This document shows positions 10,504-25,500 of a stretch of 40,145 bases of DNA, piece after piece (within the stretch, counting starts at the first letter, position 1; each line of letters opens with the position of its first letter). The position numbers and the translations under genes are program-made. The notes below the pieces were generated by a model, which was not told the DNA's origin, ran no database searches, and worked only from the letters and a program-made list of their open reading frames with translations. Source of the stretch: Choristocarpus tenellus KU-1152 (lineage: Eukaryota > Phaeophyceae); contig CAXNAD020000032.1 in NCBI GenBank assembly GCA_964200185.2, positions 1 through 40,145 on the forward strand. Direction: 5' to 3'.

Positions 10504-13500
10504 GTGTGATTGTGTGGAGGAATATTTTATGGTTCTGACTCGAAAATGTTGCATTCATGTGGGAAGCATCATTTTTAGAATCACCACTCTTTGATTAGAG
10601 AAGAACAGTCTCTTTTGCTACATCCCTGTCTGCTGACACAAGTGCAATGAGATCATACAGCTCTGTTGGCACAGAGTGTTATGAGGTACTTTAAAGTAGT
10701 AAGAAGGCTAGGAGTAGGGGTCCTTTGAATGATGTGATTCCTGATTGATCATACACTCATCTTTTTTTGTTTTGTGTGACAAAGAGCCAGTCTTACGGTA
10801 TTGTTAGGCACTTTGTACATGAACGAAGATTTGTTTCAATTTCTTCATGGATGAAACAGCTAACCCTAACCCAAATCCAAATTCAATTAAACTACGATAT
10901 TGTAGTGAAGAAGTATCGTAATTGTCGTGGTTGGACCAAGAGTTCCAGTTGATGGTTTGTGGGTATTGAGGTGCATACTACTGAATTGTAAGTCCACATC
11001 GAATCTCCAGCACTCTTATTAAACCTTGCTATTTATTCGAGATAGGTGGTTTTAGTACGTTCTTTTTTAGTGTTCGCTGACTAATCTGGAAATTTCTTGG
11101 TTTCCTTGAACCAAGAAATTGAAGATTGGTGGCACAATATGATACTGTGATATTAATTGTGGTTGACAGAGTAGTGCAAGGACTTTGAGCAATATGACCA
11201 AAGGTTTACTGCATAGTTACACTGTGTAGTCATACTGACAGGTTCACTATTGTGTGACATCTTAAAATTACTGTTTAGGATTGCACATTGATCCTTACGG
11301 AGGGGGACTCTGCCAAGACCCTTGCTGTGTCTGGTTTGGGCGTGGTGGGGAGGGATCGGTACGGGGTGTTTCCGCTGAAAGGCAAGCTGCTGAATGTAAG
11401 GGAAGCCACCAACCAGCAGGTTCTGAAGAACGAGGAGATTCAGGTGAGCTTGGTACACTATATGTCTGTTTGGTTTTGATGTGAGAATGAGGGGATATGT
11501 ATTGGTTTGATCCTGGTTCTGAATGGCTCGATAATGAATTTTTGAGTTGGTTAGATCAGGGTTGTGGGTGTAACAGGTGACAAGTACTGCTGGTGTTTGC
11601 AGTATATGAAGGTGTGTATATATGTACATATATGTTGGTTTCTCAGTTAACAAGATCTGCTGTTTGAGCTTGTGTTATAATTTGTAGATGATGAACCTCA
11701 TAGTTTCGTCGCAATAAGCTATCTTGATTGTCGGTTTGACAAATGGGCTATTTTTCACAATTCTCTGGTTTTTATTTGCTTGGAATGATATTTTCGTAAT
11801 CTATTGCAGAACATTGTAAAGATTCTGGGGCTCAAGTTCAACCACGACTATATGGACACCAAGAGCCTTCGTTATGGCCACCTGATGATAATGACAGATC
11901 AGGACCATGATGGCAGTCACATCAAGGGTGAGGAAATGATACTGGCTTGTACACGAATATACTTTTCCTTGTTCAGTCTCTTGTGTGGACTTGATCTAGT
12001 ATGATAGTCCTTGTGGTTTGAAGTTGGTTCCATTGAGCATTGCTGAGTGGGTTTCTAGGTACTTAGAGGCTCTTGATATTGATGGTCATGTTTTGCTTGC
12101 TCTGAGGTATTTTGAAGGTCAGTGTTGGGCTTAATGGCAGGGGGTTGTCATGATATCCTTCCAGCACTGCAAATAGGCATGATGCTAAGCAGTCCAGTTG
12201 CAGTAGTGCTCGCTGAGGAGATGTCTGGTATTGCTAAATTCTTTTTAAGAAAAACTCATTTGGATCGTTGTCTGGTGGCAGGGCTACTGATCAACTTGCT
12301 CCACCACTATTGGCCGTCCCTGCTCAAAATTGATGGGTTTCTGGAGGAATTTATTACACCCATTGTCAAGGTCAACAAAGGTATGATGATGGTGGCCTTC
12401 TGATATACCCAGCGATACGTTTTCAAATAAGTTCAAGTCTGGTTGGTGTATCAAAAGGCCTATACTGTAAGCAATATAAGTACTGTTCTTGTTGTGTTTG
12501 TTGTATTCTTTGACTTTAGTTTCTTCTTCTTTTTCCCTACATGATAACAGCTATCTGCAAAATATTAGTGGGTACAGCAAAACATCCTTGTTCAAATGAG
12601 GACCCCACTTTTGTTGTAACACCAATCTTTTTCTCACGGTGTGACTCTATTTATAGTAATTGCAGCAATGGATTTTATTATAAATAAATAAAGGAAATAA
12701 ATAATAAGAAGTAAAAAAAAAAATATTGACTGCAGGTCAGCAGGAGAAGTCATTCTACACTCTGCCAGAGTATGAGATATGGAAGGAGACCCACAATAAC
12801 GGCAAGGGTTGGAATGCCAAGTACTATAAGGTGATTGCCAATTTCCTCTAACCTCAACACGGTTTATTGTCAGGGACTATGTATTGTAGTGGGCACCATA
12901 CAGCGCAATATTATGTGGTAGTGTCTTTGTTGGTGTAGTAGTGCTTTAAATGTTAGTGTGGTAGCTATGAAGATCATCTCTATGTGTATTAGTGTTGTGG
13001 TGTTTCACAAATACTTTGCATCCTGCAAGATGTGATGGATGGTTCAATTGATAAGGTCTCTGGACTGTGTTAGCTATTTACATCTCTTGGTATAATTACC
13101 TCATCCAAAAATGGATCTTGCTTTGGGACCTGTCGCTTAGCCTGCTCTAGAGCCCTATTATTGCGGTCACACATCGTGTTCACGATCAAAAATAATATAT
13201 CATTGAGAACTGGCGACCCTAACCTCAAGTCAATTGGTCAGTGACCTTTGTTTATGGTTGAGGTTGAGTATGCATCTATGCACACTGCTGTATTTGCCAT
13301 TTTTTACTTTGTGGTGATTGATTGGCACAAATATGCATGGGGTAGGTGGAGAAGTGCACTTTTGACTTTTTCTCGTTGTGATGACATTCTTGCATTTTGC
13401 ACATCGTATTAGAGGATTTGACAGGCAGAGGGTGTGTTAGCAACTACATGATCTCAAAAGAATGGATTTTATTTTGTTGTGAGGTTCAAAAGTTTGGTAT

Positions 13501-16500
13501 GTTGGTGGACTTAGTGGTGTATCATAGTTGCTAGATTGTAGGGCAAATTGTGGTTTTTACTTTCATACCCTGCGTTGGTTCATTTGCACATATACGGTGT
13601 ATACACACAGGGTCTGGGTACATCCACTGCGAAGGAGGCCAAGGAGTACTTTGCTTCGTTGGATGTGCACCAGCTAGAGTTTGAGTGGAAGGATGACCAC
13701 CTTGATGCAGACCTGATTGACATGGCGTTCAGCAAGAAGAGGGGTAAGAGGGTGCTCTATCGCATACAGATATTGATGGGGAGAGGAGGGGGCTGGGTTG
13801 GGGAAAGAGTTGTCTGTGACTTTCCTCTTTGGGAAAGGTGGCCTGGGAGGAGTGGATTTTTGAAATTGCTTAGTCATAAAAAAAAGGCTAGTGTTGGGGA
13901 TTTCTATGTCTGTGTGCTTCTAACAATGCAAGCTGCGGTGACGACAAAAGCTCAGGGCCAGACAGATCTTAGAGACCTTAGAGATCTCAAAATAATCTTC
14001 ATATTTTTTCAATTGATGATGCCTAAATCAGTTTGACATTTTATTCAATTTGAGGATAAAGTGTGTCTATTCGTGATGTATGCAAGTTTGGCAACATCTC
14101 AAGCAAGATTGGCATGTCATATTTGTTGTTGTCTCAAATCTAGGTAACGATACTACCTTTGTGTGTGTATGTTTTTTTTTGCCCTATTAGTACCGGACCT
14201 TCCTATTACTATGTAATATGTATGATTATTGATGGTTGTAAAAACCTAAAAAAATTGATCCTGTCTGACAAAAAATATTGTGACTATGCAGTGCACTGTT
14301 TTTGTTTTTTTTTTGTACGTGAATTTTTTGTTCATCTTTTTGATGTCCTGCAGTGGAAGACCGCAAGGATTGGCTCAGAGGGTTCAAGGCTGGCACTCAT
14401 GCTGACTATAATGTACAGACAGTGACCTATGACAGCTTCGTCAACCAGGAGCTAATCCTCTTCTCTGTGAGTGAAAACATACCTTGAATACAATCTCCTG
14501 CTGCGTAACCATTAGGTTTACTGTTCAATTGGGATTGTGCTTGATTTGTTGTGGAGTGTTGAGCTGAGGCAGCGTTACTTTCCTTGCACTATATTGTACT
14601 GTGCAGTAGTTGGGAAGTTGTGACTAGAGTTTGGTTATGTTCTCTGGGTGGTGTACTGTATGAGGTTAAACTCTGCTGGGATGTTTTAGTCGCTGCAACA
14701 AGGTTGTGCCAGTAAGTATAGTTTTGTGGAATCAGCAATGACCTTTGATGTGTTGGTACTTTTTGCTTGGTTGAAATTGTGTTTTTCTGGTTGTACCAAC
14801 TTTTCTCGGATGGTCTGTTCAACTTCTTCTGGGAAGTCAGTCTATTAGTATCAGCCTGATTTGTATTATTGGAATTGTGACCAATTGTTGCCCTGATACT
14901 TATGTTTATTGAAGGTGGAAGACAACAAGAGATCCATTCCCTCTCTAGTGGATGGGTTTAAGCCATCTCAGCGGAAGGTGCTCTTCTCATGCTTCAAGAG
15001 GAATCTCAAGAAGGAGATAAAGGTAATGTATCCTGATATGTAGACAGTTTTTTTGACCCAAGGGTTGATTTTTGTAACTCATCTCATACCCTTCACAGTG
15101 GCACGACTTTCAGGGATAGAAAAGTAGGGGTTGGAGTGGAATGCAATCCTTGGGACTATGGACTGCACATGCATTTACCCCAACTGTGTAGGATGTGTGA
15201 TTATATACTGATATTGTTTCGCACATGATAACATTGTTCCACATAGCACATTGAGGAGCACACGGTTCATTTTCATTCTCTTTTTTTGTTGCAACAGGAA
15301 CCTATTTAAGGTGTCTCCATGCTTTACTTGTAGGCGTCAGTAGAACACTACCTTATATCTCTTGGTATGTTTTTGATCAAGCACTGACCAAAGTACAGTA
15401 TTACTAAGGGTATCACGTTGTTCTTCCGGTCTGAGGTTCTTGAATGTGTGCATTTGTGTGTGCGTTTGTGTCTCTGCGTGTTGCAACAGGTGGTCCAGTT
15501 GGCTGGGTATGTGTCTGAGCACTCTGCCTATCACCATGGTGAGGCGTCACTCAACTCCACCATTGTGGGGATGGCGCAGAACTACGTTGGAAGCAACAAT
15601 CTTGGACTGCTAACCCCAGGGGGTCAGTTTGGAACCCGGCTCATGGGTGGAAAGGTATGTTAACACAAGTAGGAGTGAGGAGGGCCATCGGCAACAAGTC
15701 TCTCTGAACATTGGGGCATTCTAAGTGGAGATACCTTCATAATATGTGGCGCAAGGATGTTGGAGCAAGGCATATGTGGGTGATGGATAAGGTGGTAGTC
15801 TAAGTTTATCAAGAGTGTTGATATTGCTCTTTGTTGAAGTGTGATGCGAAATATATGTGCAGCCTTTTATGTACTGCTTCTGAAAAAAAATAATGCCTGT
15901 GCACTATTTGTTGTCATCTTTTTCTTTCTAGACTTGTTGATCTACCGCACCACTAAAAAAAAGGTACAAGTTTGTCATAGTCTTTGTCCTTCACCTCTTT
16001 TACCCTAGGGTAAAGGTTAAATTTATATTTTATTTTCTGTTATTCTCTCCCCTGCCCTTACCTTGAATGCCTTGTGTTGTCCTTTCCCTTGCTTTTTCTC
16101 TGATTGTGGTAGGACTCTGCCAGTCCAAGGTATATCTTCACTTGCCTTGAGAAGGCTGCTCGTGTGGTCTTCCACCCAGATGATGACCCTCTTCTCACTT
16201 ACTTGGATGATGACGGCCTTTCCATTGAGCCGGAATTTTATGTCCCTGTGTTACCCCTGATTCTTGTGAATGGATGTGACGGCATTGGAACTGGGTGGAG
16301 TAGCCAGGTACAAGATTATAGTAGAATTATTGGGTGTTGCAGATATTGGAGGTCATTATTATTGTTGGGGAAGAGTTAATTGCTGTTTTTTGGGGTTTTG
16401 GCTAGGGTCAGGATCAAGATTGAGAATGAAGTACATGCCAGCAAGGAGGGATGTTGCAGTATGAAGAATCAGCTCTTTCTATTGGCTTGTATGGATAGGC

Positions 16501-19500
16501 AGTCTTTTCTATTGCTGGAGTGCTTAAAGCAAAGTTTTTCCCCTGTGTTATTTATATGTGCTACCTCTTGTATTGGTGAAGTGCTTTGAATATGTTCTTC
16601 CCATGGGCTAATTTTTTTGTATGTCCTCTTCTACTGGTAGGGAGCTTGGAAAGAAATTCTTCCCATTGTTTAAATATGATGTATGGTCTTTTCTATTAGT
16701 GGGGTGCTGTGATATGCATTCCTCTGGTCCATAAGTAGGGCACGCAGGTCTAAGGGCTTGGCATGGTGCTGTGACAAGGAAAGAGGAACAATTGTTTATA
16801 GTGGTCAATTTCCTTCTTTCTACACTCTTTGTTTTGAAAGATGATGGATTTTGTGCAAGATCATTGAGATTTTGGTGGAATCATGCCATACCAGTGTCTT
16901 ACAGAGTGTACCTTTGTGATTGTATTGCTGTAAAGTGAAGGTATATATTTTTATATTTGTTTTTATCTTATGTTTCTGTCCATGGTGTGGGCATGGTTTT
17001 CCTACCTACTTAGAAGCAGGCTATTTGTTCTGGTAGTTATTAAGTTATTTTTCTTGATTTAAAACTGTGCCATAACCTTACGCATAAATGTATTGGATTG
17101 AGGGTAGGCCTCTTCTGAATGACAGAAATTCATGCTAGATATATCCATAATTTCTGTTTTTTCGGATAATTCATCGGAGCAGGATATGGACAGGGTTTTT
17201 CGAGGTTGAAAAAAATGAAATTTTGGAAATATTTTTGTAGTCAGGAACAGGTCTTAGGGTTGCAATGATGATGAATGAATTTATGCTATGATTGATGAAA
17301 GTTTTGGTTGAAAGAGAACACTCTCTTTAATGTCATCCTTCCTTGTGCTTTTTGACTTTGATGCGGTGTGGTTTATGTGCTGTTATAGGTGCCGAACTAC
17401 TGTCCTCGTGATGTGATTGAGAACCTGAGGAGGAAGATCAAGGGTCAGCCGATGGTGGAGATGCAGCCTTGGTATGAGGGCTTTGTGGGAGAGATAGAGG
17501 TATGTGAATGTAGCAGTAGAATAGCTATTGTTAACAATATGACACTTATTTTTCGAGAGTGCATGTGAAGGTTCAAGGTTAGGGCTAGGGTCAAAGTATC
17601 TAGGGGGGGGGTGCCAGCGTCTGTTTTTGAACCTGGCTCAAAGTATCTGGGGGGGATGGAGGTTGTACATTTGGGGTCAATTTTTTCATGTCGCGATTTT
17701 TGGGTAATCTGGTTCCATACCTTGGATAATGTAAGGGCACTTTTTCTGGTTTTGGTCCAAATGGACACTCTGGTGTAGACCCCCCCCCCCCCCCCCCTAC
17801 TTCGGGTTGCTAGGATTATAATTTTTCTCGTATAAAATATTATGTTGTAACTCTAATCCTGTATTGACAAAGATTATCTGATCGACAGGTATATATACAT
17901 GTATGTAAAAAGAGTCATACTATTTTAATAACAGAGGCAAACATATATTTTAGCTGTTTTGCACAATTTACTGTTATTTTATTGTCCCCTGTGTAATACA
18001 CCTATCTCTATGTTTTATGTCACCAATTGAAGCTCCCCAAAACAAAGGCGTTACTGAGGCTGACAATAAAATTTACTTCTATTGAGGAAAAGTCCTTCAT
18101 TATGTATGAAGGACACTTTTTCTGGCTGTTTCTGGGGAACCATGTTATGCAACCGTGTATGCCCCTCAGTGTGGCTCACATTTGTACATAGATGGACTTA
18201 TGGTTTGTAGTATATGGTTAGCCCTTTCCTGAGCTTAGACTTGATGTGAACAGTCTTTTGGTTTTCATTCTCTTTTCAGTAACAATTGTTGGGTGTGTGT
18301 GTTCCTAGGTATAGATATATGCAGAATATGATAATGGAATATATACTGATGCGTTGCAAACTCTTGGGAGATGTCCTATCGTGGAGCATTATTGTTGTCA
18401 TCATGGTTGCATGTCGCCTTTAATGTGTAATAGTGTGTGTCATTTGAAGGAGCCTTACTACAGTATGCACATTCAGTTGTACTCCATGTAACCCTTCAAT
18501 TGGTTGGAGCTGTACTCCTCCACAGACCGAAATATATGAATTGAAACAATATCTTCCCCTCAAGATATTATGGAGTAGAGTTTTATGTTTGAGTTGCATG
18601 TACTAGCCTGAAACTACCCCTGAAGTAATTTGGAGATAATACAGATAATGGTACTGAAGGTGATTCTAATATTTTTTTGTTCATAAATACTATTCTCTCT
18701 TTTAGTTCAGTTTTTTGACGATAATATTGTATCTGGGGATGGTACATGTAATTGATACTGTGGTGGTAATCATGGTGACAATATCATGTGAGGAAATATA
18801 CTAGTAGTACTGGGCATATATGATTAGTTGTGACCTTGATAAACTCAGAGGGAAAAAATCGGGTATAGGCTTGAGCTTTAATTTTTTTTCTATTTTGGTC
18901 TATATTTCACTAACCCTCTACCTTGTGAATCCTTGACAAACCCCACCAGGTCAAGCAAGGCAAGAAGGGTTCAGAGGGTGGCTACTGCTCTAAGGGAATC
19001 ATCAAGCGTACTGGAGATGATAAGGCAAGCTCCTCACAGCTACCTGAGCTTTCTTTACTGTTCTGCGTAAATTTTGGAGGGACCAGCTTCATTTGAAGAC
19101 GTGCACACCGAAGGAGATCAGAATGATTGTACACCAACCCTGACCTTTAAAGTACATTGCTGCAGATAACATCTTTCTTTGTGGTTAGAATTCTGGTATG
19201 CCTATGCTTGTGAATTTCTTCAACTTCTACCCTCTCACTCAAAATTTGATTTCATATATTTCTGGTCTCCAATTATTGTTACCTGACCCCTTCCCTATCC
19301 CTTTTCTCTCCCTCTCTCTATCCCTCTCATTCTCTGTTATTGGACCATTGCTTTTTCTTTTTTGTTTCTGGGTCAGTGTTGATATTTCAATACTATCCTT
19401 ACTTCTCTAGACTTCTTCACATGCTGACTATTATAATATTCTGTACCTATTCCCTCAAATAATCCAGGTGGAAATTTTGGAACTCCCTATCCGCAAGTGG

Positions 19501-22500
19501 ACCCAAGACTACAAGCAATTCCTGGAGTCTCTTTTGCCTGGGGCGGAGGAGGGAAAGGCTAAAGGGGGGGGAAAGAAGACTGGTGGGGATAAGGCGAAGG
19601 AGAAGACTTCCTTGCCTTGCAAGTATATCAAGGACTTCAAGGAGAATCACACAGACACAAGGTTGGCCTATGCTGTTGCTGTTGAAATGTAATCTCTTCT
19701 AAAGTGAACGAAGTAGTAGTCGAGTAGTATTTTATATATAGTAAGCATAGATATGTGATGTAAATGTGAGGAGTGATAGTGGCAGGGGCTGGGTAGTTTG
19801 AATTTTTTTAATGAGTATGTGTGTTTTAGGAGTAGGTACAATAATAATGATTTTTTGAGTATCTTCTATTGAGATATAGTGAGTATTTTTTTGTTACTAT
19901 TAATGTGATATCGTCATTTCATGTTTGCGAGGTAGGTTGTAGACTTTTGACATTTTCCTGTCAGGAGAAATCTCAACTACTATGTGTTGATTGTGTAGAG
20001 TTGTATGTATCCATATCTCCTGAAAAACCTTACATTATCATGTTTTACTGAAGTATTGTAGAGTGATTGTGTTGCAGTATGTGTGATTTAATAATGTAAT
20101 ACCTTGGGTTTCTCAAGGGTGTTTTGATTGTATTGTTTGAGAGAGTATCAAGGCTATTGTGCTGTTTTGCTTTCTCTTGTTTTTGTTATCTTCATGCAAA
20201 CTGGTCAGGGGGTGAAATTAGTGTTCCTCCTTCCCCCTCCCTCCCCTTGTCCACCTCTGTCCTTCACCTCATTGGTGGTTCGTACAGTGTGCACTTTACT
20301 GTGACCATGTCTCCTGCAGACATTGATGAACTGGAGGCAGAAGCAGGTGGGGGTGGATTGATGAAGTTCTTCAAGCTGGAGTCCAGTGTCACAACCAGCA
20401 ACATGGTCCTGTTTGACAACTCTGGACTACTGGTCAAGTAAGTTGCCTTAATTTTTTTGTCATGAGTACTAGGCAAGGGTTGTGTTAGAGTTTGCAGGTC
20501 AGGTTCTTGAAGATTCAGCATGCTAGAAATGTTGTATTTTTCTGTTGAGAAATAGGATATTCTCAGTCGCTTACCCACTTTATAGTTCTTGATGTATATT
20601 AACCGTGGAATATTGTTTCTATAGGTATGATTCTCCACAGCACATCATGGAGTCCTTTTATGGTCTTCGAATGGACTTCTATGACAGGAGGAAGCGAAAC
20701 CTTTTGGCTAAGATGCAAAGGGAGTGGAGTAAGCTTGATAACAAGGTCAATCCCTCTTTGCAATCTCCCCCCCCCACCCCCCCCCCCCCTCCACACACCG
20801 CCCCCAACCCCATTCTTCTTTCATTTTTTCATCATTGTGCCTCTCTAACTGATTACTTTTTCTACTAGTGATCTTGCGTTGAAGTATTGGTTATTATTTT
20901 GGTTAGTTAGGGTTAGGCAGTTATATGTTTCTTTGGTTGTAGAATGGTACTATGTTCCTGTTTTTTTTGAGCTTGTGATTTGTGAATGGTAGATAGTGAT
21001 AGGATTGCTGTGATGAGATGTACTGATTGGTTGGATACTTTTTTTCCAGGTGCGCTTTATTTTGGCTGTGGTGGAGGAGCGTCTAATTGTATCTAACAGG
21101 AAGAAGGCGGAGTTGTTGCTGGAACTTCAACGGGAAGGATATGACATCTTCCTTCCTGAAACAGCCAGGTATTACGGAAAATATATGTCGACACTATATG
21201 TGTGTTAGTGAACTCTTACTGTCATACTACATGGTACATCAGAGTGAATGGCATGCTGATATGGGAACTGAAAGGAATGAACCTCTGAACCTCTTGGAGT
21301 GTCATGACTGGCAAGCCCTTGTCCCAGCCAGCTCTTACCCTTTGTTAGGGGTAGTTACAGATATAGCACTTTGTTTCTTTTTGGAGTGATTGTGACACTT
21401 GTTTCCTAGGGAGTTGATTTTAAGTCTGTCGTAGGTTTTTTTTAATGAGATTGCTGCTTCAAGCATTGTATCCTAAGATGTTTTTTATTAAGTATAGCAT
21501 TATTGCTATGATCTTGTTCATGGCCCCTACTATTCAATTGTTTGTAGTGTTTTTCTGTTTTTTTGTGGTATGATGTGATATTTTTTAATCTTATGGAGCA
21601 GATGAGTTGTACAGGACACTTCTTGTTTTGCAGTTTGTTGACATGATATCTTTCCCTTCTTTACTATCAGAAATGGAACAAATGTGGCTGAGAGGGAGGA
21701 TGGGGAGCATGACAGCGATGAAGGTGATGGCAGCCTGAACCTAAATTTAGTACTATTAGTACATTGCTTTAAAGATTGGTTAGTTGTCCATGCACCGTTT
21801 GATGAAATATTTTGAGATTCTATTTTTCTAGAGTTGTATTGAGGGATTTTGAGGACTTCTCTTATGGATAGGGGAGAAAATATGTTGGCTTTTTTGTTTG
21901 AGAGTACTACAAGTTCCCGTTTATTTTTCACTAGAAGTAGATGTTACCATGTTGTGGGGAACATTTTTCGAAACAAATGATTAATTGCCAGGTGGTGAAG
22001 AGGACTTCAATGATGTTTTCTCCACTGGGTAAGGGTCCTGAATATGTGATGGTGGCTTTGTTAATTGAATATATTTATAGTGTTGTGTTGTGTACACCAT
22101 GATGCCATGGGTGTGGGCTTTTTTGCTTGGACTCTTCTTTTTGAATTCTTGACATGACTTGCATTTAACATGACCCATCAGTGACCATTTTTGTTCAAAT
22201 TGATGTATGCAATGATGTTCAGAGGATGACAGTGGCAGTGTGGGTGTCAATGGGCTTGCTAAGGGATATGATTACCTACTGAGCATGAAGATTTGGAGTC
22301 TTACGTTGGAGAGAGTGAAGAATCTTGAAGAGGAGTTGGTGGGGAAGACAGAGGCGATGGATAAGCTCAAGGTGATATCTATTACCTATTTTAGTATGTG
22401 TTGTATTTTTTGTAGTATAGGGGTGGATGTGCCAGATGTGAGGTGTTCAGTGAAACAAGTTGGTTCTAATGAGACCTCTTATCTTCAATAGTTACTATTG

Positions 22501-25500
22501 CTGTTGTTCTTGTTGTTACTAATATTATTGTTATTGTTATCATTATCATCATCATCATCATCATCACCATGCACTCCGGACCGTATTGGTTGTTACTTGA
22601 TACTGCGAGTATTTTTCAATTCATTATTTTTTACTATATAATCTAGTGTGTTTCCATTGTCTTCGATGATATACTTTAATTCATACACATATTTTTGTAT
22701 AGATGTACAGTAGATGATTTCAGTTGGTTGATGTTTGAAGTGTAAAGTGGTGCTTATTCGTAGAAGGAAGTGTATTCTGATGGGTAAATATTAGTTGAAG
22801 AGGGAACATTAAACTATGAGATGACAGACGTCCAATAAACACATTTAATGCCTTTGATGTAATACGAACCAGAAAACAACACCATCAGAGCTGTGGTTGA
22901 AGGATCTGGATGCTCTAAGTGATGTCTTGGATGAACTTGCAGAGATAAACGTGAAGCAGTTGCTGGAGGATGAGAAGCAACGTAGGAATGCGTCCAAGAG
23001 AGGTGGAAAGGTGAGGGACACACATATGTACATAATTGGGAATGATTATCATGCTTTCTTTTGCAAACATCCTCTAAGTGGTGGGTGTGATGTGCTTTGA
23101 TACTTCCCGAGGAGTACGAAAAAGGAACAATGGGCAACTTTTCAATACGTCAGGGTATTCAAAAAAATTCTGTAAGAAGGGTACGTGTTTTTGACTATTG
23201 GTACTATGGCTTTACTGGTAGTGATTTTTACATTCAACAATCCATTTCTATTTTTTTGGGGACGAACACTGGTATTGAATTTGAAAGTAACAATAGGTGC
23301 ACAAAGGCAGTCCTGGCTATCTGTTTTTCTATCCCTAACCCTATTCCTATCCATAAATATGGGAGTGCTCTTGTACGCCCAGTTTCCAACATGGCATACT
23401 GCACACAGCAAGTAGACCCTCTCTGAGATGGTGTCTGTAGAGGGCTTTGTTGTCGCTGTCTGATGTGTGTAGGACTTTTTCACCCTATAGTTGACTCCAT
23501 GGGTGTTGGTCATCCTTACACTTCTTGCATTGTGTGAGAAATATACAGTAGTGCAGTGAACAGTTGCGCATATTTTGAGTGAGGTCAAGAGTAGGGAGCT
23601 GGGGGGGGGAGGCAAACGTTGAGGGTGTCCTACATTCTGTGGTCTTGGTGGATTATATCAGTTTTGCTATTGTTGGACATAATTTTCTTGTTTTTTTGTA
23701 CGTCACACAACCCTTGACCGTGGCAGTATCAAACAGTTTCAGATTTCTTTACTTTCTTCTCTCATTATTGATTTTTTTTTTGTGCTAGGGCGGTCGTGGT
23801 AGGGGCCGGATGGATGATGATGACTCTGACTTTGAAGATGGGCCGAAAAAGAAGAAGGGTACCAAGTCCAAGGGAAATGCATTGAAGGGTTCTCTGCCTC
23901 CCCCATCAGTACGTTTGGATGCTCCGCCCTTGGCAGTGAGCTCTGGAGGTGGAAAGGTGAGTCAGAGGGAGGAGTGTGTACGCATTGCATGGTTGTAAAA
24001 GGATCCTGTTTTGTGCTATGAAGATATTCAGTTACTATCCATAGATTTTCTTGAAAGTTTGTCTTTTTACTTTTTTTGTTGTAGTGTTCACTTAGCGCTA
24101 ACACTTTGTTTCTAATGTTGACATTTCATACCATATACTATGTATTAATAGTATTATGGTACTTCTTTTGAGTGGGATTGAACGAATGATACATTGGGCC
24201 AAGTATGTAGCTATCCAGAGAAGTGATCAAAATGTTTTAAAGATGATGCAATATTACTTTTATAAAATTGAAATGTTTTGTATATTGTTCGATCCACATG
24301 TCCTAAACATTGCTGACTCCTACCCTCTATTTTGCTCAAAGAGTGAAGCAGATAGGTGCTGTAGATGGCGTTTGGTTGTTGTGCTGCCTGTTCGGCTGGC
24401 CTTAGCAGTTGATTAATACTTAAAAGATCTGGTAGCGGGAAAGTGTAAAGGTTGGAATCAATGTTCATGCTTCTGCTGAGGCTGGGATTGCGTAGTTGCA
24501 AACATCTGGAACTTCAATATATTGGCATGACATTTCATACATATATTTCTAATTTTTTTTTCTCTGTGTAACAAATATTTGAATCTTCTATCTACAATAT
24601 TTTATGTTAATGCTCATACTGATACTGATATTCATTCTCACACTCATGTTCTTATTCATTGCTTATTTTCTGCGCAACCTTTGCAGGTGTCCGCTGCGTT
24701 TGCTCTGGCGGAAGAAATGGGTAAGGTGGTGTCAATCTTGGACAGCCTCTCTCTGGAGAACAGTCCCAGGGTGGGCAGCAGTGAAAGTGAAGGGCATGGA
24801 GGAGCAGAGGTCTCACCTGTGGTGACAATGAAAGCTGCTTCTTCTAAGGATAGGATGGGTATGTCTCTAGCAGAGCGCGTGAGGGAGAGGTTCCAAGCCT
24901 CCTCAGCTTCAGCAGGGGCTGGTCCTGTGTTGGTGAGCCTTTCTTTTCTCGTTTTTAGTGAGTATGTTGCCATTGTAATCATTGTCTGTGCATTGAGGAG
25001 GTTAAGATAATTTTGAAGGGCTACTAGAGCCTATTGGATCAATGTGACAAAGTGGTCAATGCATTGCTGTAACTCTGTGTTGCATTCTGTTTGAGTTGTG
25101 TATACCACTGGTATGAAATTTGGCACTGTACTTGTATGTGTATGTTTTACTGTGACAAGTCCAGTTGTATTTTTTTTTTAATACTTGTGGTGCACTTTGT
25201 TGGTATCTCTAGCTGTACCTTTTTGTTTCCTTACTGTATATTTTGTTGGCTGATTAGAATTTCCAAGTGTTGACTGATTGATTGACCAACGCCAACTAAA
25301 ATGATCTTTTACAAGCATAACCCGTAGAACAGCACAATTCATTAGAGATGTCTGTAGTTTTTTGTCCCCTTAAACATATTTTTTCATTTACTATATATTA
25401 CTTCTAAATGTGAACCAAATATTTTTGTCTGTGGTCACCAAACTTTGTGATTTTTTTTGTTGCTCAAGGGCAAGGCTACAAAGGCCACAATCAAGAAGAC

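Noticed and set aside
23142-23615. 157-codon minus-strand open frame inside intron 29
   Set aside because: Its composition is unlike the exons, it has no recognisable motif, and it lies within a normal GT-AG intron.
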